64,000 bases of DNA from Lineus longissimus (lineage: Eukaryota > Nemertea > Pilidiophora > Heteronemertea > Lineidae). Below, in pieces: positions 13,701-28,700 of the stretch. Where the stretch lies: assembly GCF_910592395.1 (NCBI RefSeq), contig NC_088313.1, positions 18,554,437 to 18,618,436 of the forward strand, given 5' to 3'. The notes below the pieces were generated by a model, which saw nothing but the letters and a program-made list of their open reading frames with translations, had not been told where the DNA came from and ran no database searches. Made by a program: the position numbers and the translations under genes. Within the stretch, counting starts at the first letter, position 1; every line of letters starts with the position of its first letter.

Positions 13701-16700
13701 GGGTGGCCCCAACTATCAAGGTCTGCACAACTTACAATATTTCTCAAATTAACTATGCAGGAAAGCCCTTAAATGCCAGGGTTCAAGCTCAAGTCAAGTG
13801 AAACCTTCAAGGACAAAATATTGCATTTGACTTCCTAATGACTCCTCACTCTGGACATGTCCCCTACCCCCTGCAGGTCGGTTATAGACTTCAAACAAGA
13901 GCCTACACAGCCTTGTGTGTCTTCTTGATAGCCCTCATGTCAGTTTATATAGACTATTGAATTATCCCTTGTCAGCCTTGGGATGAGATGGATCAATTCG
14001 ACAGAGAGAAAAAAACACTACAAAAGAAGTTTGACTGGTTTAATGTAAAATTCATGTAAATTAAGTGAAAACCTTGAAGTTAAATAGCTCAGATTGGCTA
14101 CAGGTCCATAATGTAATATTGAGGGTTAGGGTATGCCCTAAGGTCGTTCTTAGGACCTAAACAATGTTGTTTTCATTCAGATTTGATGTATTTTTTGTCT
14201 GTTTGTTTTCTTCTCTGTCATTTATCCTAAACTTATTGCCAGTCATTGCAGAAGGTGGTTTTTACTATACCGCTGAGTTTCAGCTTTTAGCCTGGTATTT
14301 TTGCGACTAAACCTAAATATCACAGGTCGAATTTCTAGATTTTCAGCTGGTGTGTTGCTTTTCTCATAGCCAAGTCCAGGGAACCCGAAATATCACAAGT
14401 GCTTGGGGTGGAATTTATGGCCTAACTAGTTACATTTTCTGTTTCCATCTCTTTTCAGTCCCACCTGTTTACGCTTGGAATGACCGTACTGGATGCGGCC
14501 TATTCCAACACAGCAACGTACGGAGACCAGCTGCTGAGCAGCCACCTTAAGAGAGTTCTTGGAGCAGTGACGGAGGATGACCATGATGCAAGGCCAGGGG
14601 TTCTCACGATTATTGCAGAGTGTGACCGAGCACTAAAGCGGGTGTCCTCGCAGGAGATATGTCGAGATTTAGCCCGATCTGCTGTTGAAGTTCATTCGGA
14701 CCAAGGTGGGTAAAACGCTTGAGGGGCCGGTACCGTCACATGGGGTAACTTTGAACAGTACTCAAATTACTTTCCCAGCGAGAATCTACCTTGTTGATTT
14801 GTAATTTCCAACAATGGGACTGTCATTATAAGAAACTTTTATCCCATGCAAAAATGTCGGCAAAATTTTTTGATTTAGGTTCACTGCATATGTCACTTTA
14901 ACCAAAGTTAAAATGATTTTGAGCAAATTTCTTTTGGAAAAACTTGATGTTTTCCACCCATAAACCTCGCCGTGTGGCGCCGATTAGAATGTACGAAATG
15001 CTTGAAGTCCTATAAAGTGTTGAGTTCTTCCGATTGATCGAACCAAACATTGATACTCTCTTATAACAGTCATTTACACCACTCTGATAACTATTAAGCA
15101 GAACCCAGAGTTGATTGTTTTGGGTTGCACTTACCATACATTTCAAATAATATGACGTCCTTCAGTACTACACATTTTCTGGCAAACTAAGCGTGGAATG
15201 AACATATATAAAGTTTGACAGACATAGCCATCCATTCGTACAGGAAAATCCACATCAATACATTCTAAATCCTGGCCAACTTAGGATAAAACAATCTTCA
15301 AGGGGCTTAATAATTCATTAAGAAATACCTTTCATAAATCATAAATCTTTCAAAAACAATCAATGGATTGTGTATCAAGTAGGCAATAATGTAGATTATA
15401 GTGCGAATGCTAAAGTGTATTAAATACGATCAGCCGGACTGGGGTTGGACATCAGTAGATTTATGATTTTTATGTGCATTTTTTGTGCGTTCATGGATTT
15501 GTTACAACCTAGTTCTAATCGGCTTGATTGTTTAGCAAGTATGGAATTGAGAATTGGTCTTCAAGGTTGGATGTTATTCACACAGATGTCTTCTATGTCA
15601 GTTTTAACAAAAATTGTATTTGTGAGTTTAGTTTCCGGTGGTTCTGCTAATTTCAGAGGCTGAAGTACCTCTGGACAAGAAGCAGTTGACAACAAGAGAG
15701 AAGAAAACGTCTGTACGAGATACCAAGCCAAACAAATACGATAAATATTCCAAAACCGACTTTAACAACGTCTTCAAGCAGCGTTTACGCACTCACATCC
15801 AGTCGTTAAGTTCAGTTGGATCGTCGACGGACATTGAAGTCAATGATGCCGACACTTGTTATGCAGTCGAATTCTCACACAAGTCGCGGAAGGATAGTCC
15901 TCATGTCCAAGAAGGGGAGAGCCATAAAGAGGTTTGGAAGCGTCCAGTCAACGTCTGCAGTCCTTTGCCAAGCTTTAGTGATTCTCTAGTCGATGAGGTC
16001 TGTGAAAGTGACCTTCAAGAATCGCCACAACCACTTCGGGATTCCACGTATTCCCTTTATCGTAACGGTGTTTGTTCTGATATAAGCGGCATTGTTGAGC
16101 TGAGTAAACGTGATCAGGTATCAAATCTTAGTGCCGTCAAGAAAAATGACCAAGTTGTGAATTGTGATTGGTTGAAGAGACCAGGAAACGTTAATTCAGA
16201 ACTTAGGGACCATGATCATAGTGAGATTAAAGATATATGTGACAGCGATGATGATTTGAGTAAAGAAGACGTAGACTCATCAAGCGTAAGTCGCTCTGCG
16301 CAGAAATATGTTGGTGACCTTGACCATGAAGAAGAGGACAGACTTAGCGCGTTTGATGGAAGCGAGTTTTCATCTTGTGATGAAGAGGAATTGTTGTTAC
16401 TAGAAGCATCTTTAGTTTATGACGATTTAGTGAGTGAAGAATCAGATTCTAAAATGGCATCACCGAATCGTAAAGTTTCAAGAGCCTCATCGGCTAAAAT
16501 GCCTGTGATGGCGAAGTTGCGCGTTCCAGGGCCAGTACGAATGGAAAGAACTGCTCGTATGGAGATTGGAAACTTGCCGCTAAGTGCAGGATCAGTCACT
16601 TCACCTTTCTCGCCGACTAATTCTCTTTCCCCTGGGGTGCGAAGTTCTGGGAGTGAGTCTAGCTATGAGGCAGTTGGGGTAGGGCGTGCATCTAGACCCG

Positions 16701-19700
16701 TACGGCGGACTGAACCTCGGTTAGTCAGAAGCCCAAGTTTGAACGGTGATATCACCTCTCCCCCAAGAATGGGGTCACCAACTCGGGGAAAGTTAATGGA
16801 AGTCATGCCAAAACAAGTGTCAAAATTAAGAGACAGATCATCTTTACAAAGAACGAATTCTATGAAAGACACTGTGAATCATTTGCTGAGGAAGTATTCG
16901 TTCACAGGAAAGAATCGACCAAATATCGCCAAAACTAGTCTTGCTTTGAAAGAGAGGATGGCGGCTCACCGCCGACAGAAACAGACCGCAGTGCTTGTGG
17001 AGGAAGGATCGACAAGGCCGAGGATACGCAGCTCAAGCAGTGGGAGTAGGGAGCGACCATTTCACAGGTCTGCTAGTGACAGCTCCATTAAAAGTAAAGC
17101 AAAGACAGCTAGTAATGTTTCTCATTCAAGGCAATCGAGTTTTGAGGTAAGTTGATTTCTCTGGTACTCCTTGTCATTTGGTTGCCAAAAGCAGAATATT
17201 TCCATCCCATCCCACAGCGCAAGCCAGTGGGCTAGTCATGATGTTGTTAATAGGAGTTGCATGGAATTGGTAAAACACTTACAAGTGCATTGTTTTCAGT
17301 TCTCCTTGCCAGTTTGTCAATGAGAAAGACCTCAAAACCATGTGCTTGACATTTGCTGATGAATCTGTGGTTTAGTGCAGTGTCTTTGCTGGGGCAATAT
17401 TTGAGTTTTCTACCCTTCCGTATTTCAGGGTCTTAGCATAGGAGTGGTCTTACGTCGTATTGGCTGCGGTCTTCCTGAGAGAGAACTGTGGGCTGTGTGT
17501 CGAGAATGTGTCCTGACAGTCCTAGATATTCAGGCTGCACGTAAGTTGAGCTTGTTTTGTCAATTTCAGAGAAAAAGATGACAGCTGGATAAGTGGTACC
17601 CGTTAGGCGTAATGTTACTTCTATTTGATGGTGTTCTCTATCTTTTTCAGCATGCATCTCCATGGATACGGTGATAATCCAAGACAGCGGCCACATTTCC
17701 TTCATAGCGCTCCCTGATAACTGCGACCTTGACCCAATGTTTTTGGCACCGGAAGCCATATTGGGCGGTGGGCTCAATGAGAAGACTATCGTATTTAGCA
17801 TAGCGGCGTTGTTATGGTTAGCGGCTGATTATAACCTGAGTGAGAACCAGGAGCCTGATTTCACGGATACATTTGATGACCTGATGATGTCCATGACACA
17901 CGACGAGCCAGAGATACGGCCAACACTGATAGAAGTTCTGGAGGTGAGGGAAATAGTTTTCACTCAAAAGTCTTTCATTCAAAGTGATATCAGATATATC
18001 AAGCATCTGTATGTCAGAATAACATTTTCCTCAAAATGATCGGATCCTTGGCACTTTCCTACCTCATAGTTTCATAACATTGAAGGTATAACATAGGGTT
18101 TTAAGTTCCGATCATGAAGAGGAAGGCTTGAGGTGGATTAGGCTTTAGTCTTTCTTCTTATCAGCCTAATCCAATTTTTTTCTGCATTGACTTGAGCGAT
18201 TAGCTAGAGGATAGAAAGCTTTGCTCATTTATCCATGCTAATTTACCCAGTGACTCCCTGGGGAGTAAAAGCTATCCTGTAATATCCTGGGCCCCATTTG
18301 ATGTTGAACTGTGACCTGTATTGTGGAATGGTTCAAGTCTGTGGGGTGTCACAGAAAAAAACAAGAGTTGTAGTTTAATTGGAGGATGTGCTATAACCTT
18401 AAGGCCTTGGTATGATCAAGGTGAATTGCGTCAAAGCAAAACCTCGTGACCAAATTTTTTCTGCTTCAGAAATGTGATGCGGCTGAGAATGAACGTCGTG
18501 AGCCGTCCCATCAACTCTGCAGGATTCTCCTCCGGGATGCTCACAATGCCAAAAACTATGGGAGAAGTAATGTGAGTTGTTTTATGCCTGATCATATTTT
18601 TCATTATCCTTCCTCATAAAATATCACGTCAGATTCTAATGATGGCCCATATTTTTAATGACATTTAGAATAGGTTGAATATAACGCATCTTTAAGCTCT
18701 TAAAACTTTCAATTGGTTGGTTTTTCTAGGTGTATTGTGTTCAGTGACAAGTGTTCATATATTCACCATTGTGGTGACCCATTAAGAAAGCTTAGAACTA
18801 TGTTTTCTTTCTTGAGTTGTGATCATCTTTCCTTTAGGCTATAAATTGATCTTTAATCCAGCCTTATGTATGTTTCCTTCTTTCTGAATACACCTATAAA
18901 TATTGACCCTTTTGACAAGTTGAATGAGTTCAAAGAAAAGAAAAAACCCCTGTAGCGTGTAGGTATGTTTTCATTGTTAAACCCCACTCTATGGGCATTC
19001 AGAGATCTAATACTCCCATTGTCCGGCACATATCTGAACCATGGTTGAAATACTTAAGAAATGAATAACGTTTTATACCGGTGCATAACTGGCACTGATC
19101 ACAATATACCATTTATCCATGACGGCTGATCATCATTCTGTACAGTTCCTGTTGAGTGATATATTAGGTTCAGGTAGGGTCAAAGATGTCTGTTTTATTC
19201 GTAATTTGTCGATATTAACTTCACAGTAGTTTAATAATCTGATAATCCTTCCTATTGAGATCATTGAGATAGTCTTGTTTTGGCAGATGTCCAGGCAGGA
19301 TTTCATTCCGACATATCGTAGGACCAACATGGTCATGTCATGATAACATTGGTCAGCTTTACAAAGGCCTATCCATGCTAACTGTCAGTACAGAGTGTAT
19401 TGGGTCCACACACCCCCAGCACTTTTACTTGTTTTAATACTCATAGCTTTTAAATTGTTTGGTGGGTCAGTGAATTGGTTTACCAGTTGCCAGTCTCAAG
19501 GTGTCCGGCCAAGTAAATATAATTGCTGGAAGCTGTTTTTGGCTTCTTCCAACCTCCTCTGAAACGTTGGCTTTTGTCATTGTCTGTCTAAAGAATCACT
19601 TTTGTTGTATGTTTTCAGTCGTTGGTGCAGGAGTTCATGCATGAGGAAGTTGAGCAGAAGAAGGAAATATCTCGTGCTGAACTGTTGGAGGACATCAAAC

Positions 19701-22700
19701 TTGTAGCCACTAACAAAACTTTGAAACCGGTGAGTAAATTAGGAGGGGTGAATATGACATTAGTCTTGTGTTGCAGCCTGGATTTGTGGAGAAGGCTGGA
19801 AAATATATCTTCCTCACTTAGGACAGTTATGACGGCAGGCTGTCTATGCACGCCAGAGCAATTTGGCGGATGGATTTTATGCTCCATACCTAAGCTTATG
19901 TTGAGAATCTTATTATTCTGTCACATCCTTGTTTCATGTTTTGAAATTGTTTTTAGGTCGGGGAAAGGAAGCTTGCTGAGAAGCCAAAAGTTGAAAATCT
20001 TCACGATCAGTTGATGTCAGGCATCAAGAATGAATATTCAAGGCTTAAACCGGTGAGTTGGGGTTACTTAGGCATTCTGGGTCAATCGGATTGATACTTC
20101 TAGGACCTGAACCTCTTAGATGGTAAATGTGATGAAGAAGAGCACATTGTCCGCCAGTACCAGGGCAGGGCACAATCCTGGTGAAAATTATACCAATCCT
20201 GCTCATGCATTGGGTGCAGCCATCTATTCTTGTCAGGTTCAATTTGGAGAAGATGTCTTGGCTGGTGTTTTACACTTACTCAAATCCTAGTTTAACCTGA
20301 ATGTTGTATTCTAATTTTATTTATTCATGCATTTCTTTTGTTTCTTTCATCTTTAGACAAACGTAAGTTATTTTGGTTGAACTTTTGTCTGGTTTATCTC
20401 AATGATGTGTGGTGCTTGGCCCTATCCCTGCATGGCTTGAAATCAACAAACTCAAACTTGGTTCTTGTCCTTGTCCGTGTATGGCTTGGCCTCAACAAAC
20501 AGAAACTTGATGCTTGTCCCTGTCCATGCATGGCTTGATCTCAAACTTTTGAGTTTCAGTGATAACAGTTTTTAAAAAACCTCCTTGCTTTGAAAATCTA
20601 TCACACCTGTATAGTCTATTGAATCAAATATTTATCAAAAGAAAAAATAAATCCACTAAAAAATGTGGTGATGTTTGCTCTGTTCTCATCATATATCATG
20701 TTTGTTTATGTTTCTGGTTGGTTACCGCCAGGCATTTGGTAAATCCTGGTAAATCCTCTCTCTAAACATTTGCTCGGGTCTCTGCCTCCAGGCTAGAATT
20801 CCTGACCTGTTATCATGAGAATATTTATATTGGGAATGGGGTAGGAAATATACACCTTTCCAGAAATGGGGCGCTGAGTGTCCGAAATAGTGATGTCATA
20901 AGGGGAAACTAGGCCTTATGGTGGAGGCACAAAGGAGATAGTCATGGTTGACCAACACACTTGAATGCCTTTAATGACGGACAAGGGGGAAAAAGTTAGT
21001 TCCAATGCAAGCCACCAATTTCGGGAAGCATGTATAAGTGTGTGCTTTAGTGCCTGTGCAGACAAAATCTTTTTGCAAAAATATGGCAACAAAGCTGCAA
21101 TTGGTATGCTTAACGTGAAGTTGCTGATCATGTCCACGTATGTAAAACTACCCGGCCTACCGTCGAATTCCTTGTCAGTCTATACTGTTACTAATCATTT
21201 TGCACACTGTTGACCAAAGCCTGCATTCCTCACATACCCAGATGAAATCCCTCTGCTTTTAGTTCCTGGTTCCTCATCCTTCTGATATCAAGAGTCCAGT
21301 GGAGAGTTGCGTGCAAAGTGTTGCTAATGTGTCATTGATATTCTCAAGGAAATAGGAATCAATGTGAGATTGTTTGTAAGTCTTTGGACTGGTAAAGTAT
21401 TGTCGATAGAAGTCGGCCATAGACCTGATAGTGCTCACTGGATCCATTCATCACGGTACGATTTTGCTCCTCATGCAACGTTTCCTAATGAAAGCTTTCA
21501 CTTGTCATTACAGCGTACCAAACCGGTGGAGATGAGCGTGAGAGAAATCTACAAGAGCAACCCGAATCTGATGCGTGGGCTGAAACGTGTGACTGTCAAA
21601 GCAAATGATCCAAACAAACCACAACAGTTAGCAGACGTGCTCTTGTCTCCTGGCCAATCGTCTTCGGATAGTCTCCTATCGCCCAGCAAGATTCGAGCGG
21701 ATTTACGTGCAGCATTACAGTTGCTTGATAAGAAATCACTGACAGAAAAACAAGCATTGATTGTTGCCCAGTCCAGAGAAGAGACTGTTGAAGTTGAGGT
21801 GCCTCCATTAGAACTTTGTGCATCTGCTTCTGAGTGTCATTCAGGGAATTCCGCAGCCAATGTTAGTGCTATAAGTAATGTGATTGATTCTCTTGAGACT
21901 GATCTGCCAGAAACTGATTTAGACTCACTTGTTGTGAATCCGTCTGACACCATGACGACTTTGCCAAATGTAAACAGAGAGTCGTCTGTTCAACTGAAAG
22001 TGTCATCAGTTGATGTGAAACCTACGTCTTCTCCGCCGGAGTCGAGAATTCCCAAGCCAAAAGTATTCACGCGCAGGAATAGTGACAGTGACGTGAATTG
22101 TGAGCTTTTTAGTGATAAAACAAAGAAATCAGAGTGCCAGCGGCCTTCGATTGTCAAGCCTAAACCTGTTGTATCTTTAAAACCAATGCAAAAATCTGAA
22201 GAAAACTTACAGGATAAGAGTCAAATGTCATATGAAATAATGAACTTCTCTGGAGAAACAATCGATTTTCAAAGTGAACCTAGCCTTCCGAAAGCATCAG
22301 ATTTGTCGGCGAGTTCTAACTCTGGTTTCACAGTAGTGTCTCCCTCTAGTGGTGCCCATACGAATTCAGGATTCTCTGTTGTGTCGCCACAGGGTGGATT
22401 CGTTAGTAGTTCTAATTCAGGATTTTCAATCGTTTCCCCTCAGGCCGGTGCACATCCCAATTCAGGGGTTACTGTGTCTCCACAAGGTGGACTTGCAGCA
22501 AACTCAAACTCAGGATTTTCTGCCGTGTCTAAATCAAAGAACAGAAACGTGAATGCACCTGTGCCAAATAAACGCTCTGTGCCCGCTGGTTCGATAGGAA
22601 CCCAGGTGAATAATGATTCGAAAGGCAAGGGGAAGGTTCCGAAAGCCTTTATATCTTCTGCAACACACTTTACTCCCATTGTCCTTGCGGCAGAGTCTGA

Positions 22701-25700
22701 TTTTTTCAAACAAAAGGAAGCAGCAAAGCAGAGTTCCTCCACAAAGAAGGAGCCAGAGAAACTATCCGGACATTATAAAAAGAACGACAATGCTACAAAA
22801 GATAGGAATAAACTTGTCGCTGAAAAGTTGAAAGAGCTGAAGAAGCAGCTCTCTAAGAACCAACCACCGGCGCACATGGTGGATGACCTTGAAAATGAGT
22901 CGTCGTTTGAAACTGGCCCTTCAGGGTCAAGGTCACATCCAAATTCTCGTGTGACTTCGCCAATGGAGGTCAAAAAGTGTCTGTCACCTCCAGAGACAGA
23001 GTTGCGTGCTGCAGCTACCCGAGAAGTGCCTGTTCCAGCAGTGAGGCGTGCACCTAAAGAAAAGAGTCAACAGAAAGAGACTGTCAAGCCAAAAGTGATT
23101 TCCCCTTGTGATAAAGCAGAGGACAAACAAAAACCTTGTCAGAATGCATCGGGTGAAACTACTGCATTCCCACGGCAATCGGACATTGATTTTACTACAG
23201 TGGCTCACTTACAGGATCCCAAAACTGGCATCGTTTATGCAATGATTCCGGTCACTAAACCAGTATCGCCACAGCCGGAGAAACAACTGCCTTCAGGAAC
23301 GAAATCAGGCCGAGAGGTTCAGTCTAGTAAAGATCACCACAAGCGCCACACCTCTACCAGTTCGGATGAGGAAGAGAGCCCACGACACCAACCAAGGCGA
23401 AGACGGCCGGAGAGGAGACGGGTTGCAAAAACTGACAGTAAAGAAAAACACCAACAGAAGACCATGGATACAAAACCTGAGGTGAAGAGACGAAGCCGTA
23501 GCACTTGTAAGGATTCGGCACCATTAGCTGCTTCAGAGGAACCTAACAGACACGTCACCAGGGGGCGTCATTCATTCAAATCTGACTCTAGCAGGTCGAG
23601 GATTCCATTACCACGGGAACGTGCAAAGAGTCAAGAAAGACTGACAGACATTGGCCGTCAACGAGGTGAACGGTCCCAGTATCCGCCTGTGTCGGGGAAA
23701 ACGCGGCCAGAATTCAAACGTTCGGTGTCGGAAAAGGATTTGAATTCTTTGCGCGTGTATGGAGACATTGATATCGGTACACCTGTTGGTGCAAGCACAG
23801 ACTTTGATAATACTGAAATCACGTTTTCTGCCATTGATACGCCAAAAGGAAAACCGCCAAAAAACGGGGTAGATCCTCCGGAACAGGTAGTTCCGGCTTT
23901 GAATTCAAGTTTTGAAGATCACGAGGCGCAGTTTGAGTTGGAGGAAGTGGAGATTGTGCCACAGCAGGAAGAAATTGTCCATGGTGCTATGGCTGCTATA
24001 TCGCCAATTATGCCTCCATCTCCCTCGCCACCATTATCTAAAGACAGCGGAGTTAGTGGGCTTATACTGAAGTCAAATGGAGGCGCTGCGTACCCTTCGC
24101 TGATGGATCGACTATTGAACAGCGATGCCATGCGACGACACGAGGTCCTCCGAAAAGTCGTCTTGCTCATCCGGGAGGAGTTTGCCTTTGACGGCTACAT
24201 GGAGAATGGCGTGGAGGATTTGGCAATGGGTAAGAAGACCTCGGTTGTTGATCACCCTGCTTTTATGATAACTTGTTAGTGTATGACTTGTTGTGTTCAC
24301 AAAGCACGAAAACTGCAGTTGGCTGAATCATGCAATATGAGAAAGAATGTAGTCACTGAAGTCAATGTATAGCAAACTTCTATCTCGAACATAACTGGAC
24401 ATATGAGATGTTGATTTGTCAATCTGTCCTCTGGGTCATCATTTGATAGCTGACTTGGTTCAGTTCTTTACTATGATTTTCTCACCAAGAGATGTTCCGT
24501 TTTCAGCTGAGTGGTTGATGAGTTTATCCAACGTATCCTGGGAGACATTCTGCCGTGCTGTGTCTGAGAAATATTGTGATTTCTACTGGTCGGAGGAGTT
24601 ACTGTATAGTCTCTATGATGGTATCAATGGGAAATCTCCCTTTTCCAGGTAGGTTTAAGTGATCTGTCTTGAGAATAACATACTTACACTCTCACTTGCT
24701 GGTACCAGCTTTTTCACTTGCGCATGCATCGAAAAACATCAGTGCCACATAGCAGCAGGCACAGTTTTGCTGGCACCCTATTTGGTAGGAAGTCGTAAGC
24801 ATAAATATAAATTTTGTCCTTCTGTGTTTCATTGACTGATTCTCCTCTTGTCTTCAGGCTAAATACCAACAATGCGGCCGCACCGTCGCATATTGGACAA
24901 AATTACAGGGTGCAACGTATGGAAGAGCAACACTCATCACAAGACTCCGGGCCCTCAAATGATGCAGCGAGCAGAGCGATTCCTTCCAACACACTAAGCC
25001 AGAAATCAGTTTATACAAAAAATAAAAATCGGCGATTCATATCGGATACGTCTGATTCTACGGATACGGAAATCTTGCGTACACGAAAACGGAGGGCGAG
25101 GAGAAAGAACAACTTGGATAAGAATAAGAGTTTGTCAGCAGGGAATCTGTTAGATGTTGGTGTGGATACTGTGTGCAGTAGACCTTTACGTTCGATGAGT
25201 CAAGAGGATTTACTAGATCATGGCCCTAAAAGGAAAAGTAAATTGACTCCTAGTCGGTTAAAAAAGGCTACAAGTCAAGACGAATTAAGTATGCCTAGGC
25301 GTAAAGAACCGTCAAATGTCGTGATGGACTCAACAGATTATTTTGTGCCTACGAACGTGATTATGCCAGATTCTGTTTCCGATAGCACAGAACCTACACC
25401 AACTCTGCCCCGTTTTAGAATGAAAATGACCGAAAGTGAAACTGATAGCACAGCCACTAGTCAGGAAGTAAGCAATTTCAAAGTGCCACGTCCAATCGGT
25501 CAGGCACCAATTTTACGCCGTGAAAGCTCGCACGAGTGGAGGAAGCCGGTGCGACGACACAGACCGAGTCGGGATGATAGCATGTCGTCACAAAGTAGTA
25601 CTGGTGGTGCTCCCCTGAGGCCGCCCTCTGCTGCTCTTACTGTATCTAGTCAGGGCTCCAACCCGATACCAGGGAGTGATGTCCCCAGGCTTAACAAGAC

Positions 25701-28700
25701 CAGCTTGATGTGTTATGCCACTGAGATGCAGGGCCAGGTCCATCCTGACATCAAGTCAATGGAAGACCAACTGGTAAGTCCAAGTTTGCTAGCAGAATCA
25801 ACAACTGCATCTCAATACCTCTTGTACTCCATAGCAGGGCCATTCCCCTCTATAAGGGAAAATTCTTAAAGGATGATGGGTAAAAAGGTTCATGGCTCTG
25901 AGAACCTTTCCCTGAAACCATGACAAAGACATGGAAGAAAATGAATATTCTCTCTTCTGGCTTGCTAATCATGAGTGTAGAGGTATGTGTCAATACATCC
26001 CATTAGAATGGGTGGCCACTATCAGGTTGGGATAATACAAACTTTAAATACCACCTTTATATATTTTTCCTTTTCAGCAGCTGCACCGTGCTCGAGGAGC
26101 TGTCGAGGCCAAGATAGCGGAGATCGACCAGCAGATGATGCTGGAGAACAAAATGAGGCAGAAATCGCAGAAGTTTCATCGGAAGATGATGGAGAGTGGA
26201 AAATCATCAAAAGGAGGTGAGAATGAATACTTACTTAGAGATCCAACATGTTCAGATTTAAAAAGGTGAACTAATGTTATAAGATGCCTTTTAGGCCCTG
26301 AGGTTCCTACCCATTTGTCTGTACTTGCTGCGATTCCTTATTTGAAAAATTGCATGTTTTGATTGCAGGTGTGGATCAAAGAAACATATTGAATAAGGTG
26401 TCAAAGGAAATCACAGAGATGACCAGCAAGTTAGTCTTCCTTGAACTTGCTCGGCGCCATCTTGAGGTAAGTGCCGGTATCTTTAGAAAGGACGTTGATT
26501 CTGTCGCAGGATGTCACTTTTCTGGGAGCTGGGTTGGAGAATAAGAGAGGGGACAGCTTATTTGATTGAGCTAAAACGTGTTGGTGCCTGTCAACATCAG
26601 ACAATAGCTTATACTTGCACTCTTGAATGGAATTTCATTACTTTTCTTTTGAGAGATTCCATGCATGAACAGACTTCAAAAGTACCCTCTTACTTAATTG
26701 ATTTCATGATAACTTTTATCCTAACTGTTTTCAGATGCTGTATGCTGAGCAATGGGGTATCGACTACAGCCTCATGTCTTCCCTTGTCACTGCCACGCTT
26801 CGAACATCCCTCGACCTCATGCCAAAATCCTGGATTGACTTAATTCAATACCAGAGTCAGAAAGGTCAAGACGGTTATGTAGAGCATCAGGTTTTGCATG
26901 CGGGGACACCTACAGGATTGACAGTCTACTTGTTTGCCAAGTAAGTCAACGTTGCTTCTTAACTTTGATAGTAGTTCTTGACTGCTGGTCCTCATGAAAC
27001 CAATACACGTTGGGTTAGAAAGTGACTTTTCAAGGACATTGGCCATTGATTTTTATGGGTTTTTCAGCAAGAATAGTTTAAATTCTGACCCCTTGAACAA
27101 CCCATCCTTCAGATTCACAGGTATTCTCCATTCGCAAGTTTTGCAGTCCTGACGTTGTTCTTCATTTCTTCATCAAACTTTGCCTTACTCTGTGCTTCTT
27201 CTTTCCCTGCTCACTTCGAATTTAAAAGGGTATTTTACCCTGATGAAATAAACAGGTAACATATGAGTGAAGTGATTGGTTTGCATTCATTTACATTTAC
27301 ATTTCTGAATTTAGTTTACCCGTATGAAATATTTGTAATTTGATTTGAGGTGTCTGCACATATTGCATGAAAATTGAATAGAAACAGCACATGGCCACTG
27401 ATGTTGAACATTCACCATTATGCTGCCGAAAAAGTAAATGTTGCCATCTGCCTACAGATATGTATTTCAATACGCCAGATTGAGATTACAAGCAATCTTC
27501 CCTCTCAACCCCAGCTTCTTAAACTTGTAAATGACTTGTTATATTCTTCTTTAAAGGGAGAGTTTATCAGGAGGTTTTATCCACGAGTTCTTCTACTGTT
27601 ATCGATACTTCACTACTGCTCGAGAAGTGCTTAACTTCATCATTGACAGATACACGATAGCAGTCAGGTAAGATTTAAAATACTTTCCCGGGTTGACAAA
27701 TGACCCCCCAAAGATACCTGAAATACATCCTCAAAAGTGACAGTCATTAATTAAGTGGCTTTCTGGTGAAATAGGTGACCTGCTCTGGGCACTTACTCCG
27801 ACTGTCCATCATTAAGGTGTATTTGTCAAACCATTTATAAGTCTTAAATGCCTTAAACTTTGGAATAATCAACAATGTCTCTCAGCTGCTAAGCAGACTT
27901 TTTGTAGCAAATGGATTTGATCAACATGTCTTCCTCTGGATTTCCAAGCCCACAACTTGAATACAACACATTTGTTTTTACTAAACAGTGACCCTCAACA
28001 GACAGACAACCATCAGCGAATCCAGCGCCGTGGGTTAGATCTCCTACAGTACTGGGTGGAGGGATTCTACAGCCTTGACTTCAAGTCCAATCAGGATCTG
28101 ATCAAAATCCTGGATGATTTTGTGGAGGATAAGGTGAGTTTCAGGCAATGTCAGCATCTGTGTTGTGGTTGTAGATGCCTTTTTTAGGCAGTGCAAAAGA
28201 TTGGGACACCATAGTCTTTTATATCATATTAGACTGATCTGTAATTGGACTCCATGGCTGTATGTGCTGTATGTGCATCTAGGTTTTGCTCAATCAGGGC
28301 CAGCAAATGTCATCATATTTCTGAATTGGCCACCCATTGCCACATTGTGTGTAAACCTGACATGGTTTGCAGTATTCTCTGATGGAATGCTTGTAAGCTT
28401 GTATTCCTGTTTCACTCCAGATGGTCAAAACCGAGAAGAGCACAGAATCTTTCTTGCATCTTTTGGAGGAATGTCGTGATGATCGCCATGAAGATTTCAG
28501 CAAAGCATTCGCTTCGAGGGTACAAGATGGTATGAATAATGACGCTGAACAGGCTTCTACAGAACCACAGCCAAATAAAAAGGTAAATGTCAAGTAATGT
28601 AAAGTTAGAATTCTGAGATGCTGACAATTGTTTGATCTTTAAATTTATCAGAAGTGTCTTCTTCAGCATTCAGTATGAGAAGTTATAACACAAATACTTG

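Larger units (their letters stand above)
7243..14705 (+). other. KNDC1: KNDC1 exons 1-3: first KIND domain
   Basis: The domain spans three exons separated by introns of 3.0 and 3.9 kb. It opens with a helix of the type LEEILSVIERPLEMKELWAI, the signature start of a KIND domain, which is a protein-kinase C-lobe relative without catalytic residues. It continues through a VYILKSDL strand, the segment YKAPEYELVGNSVK (resembling the kinase APE region) and a FTLGMTVLDAAY helix. Exon 2 is only 56 nt. Intron 1 (7484-10520) shows no feature beyond noise frames. Intron 2 holds the (CGT)n repeat element. Confidence 0.88.
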
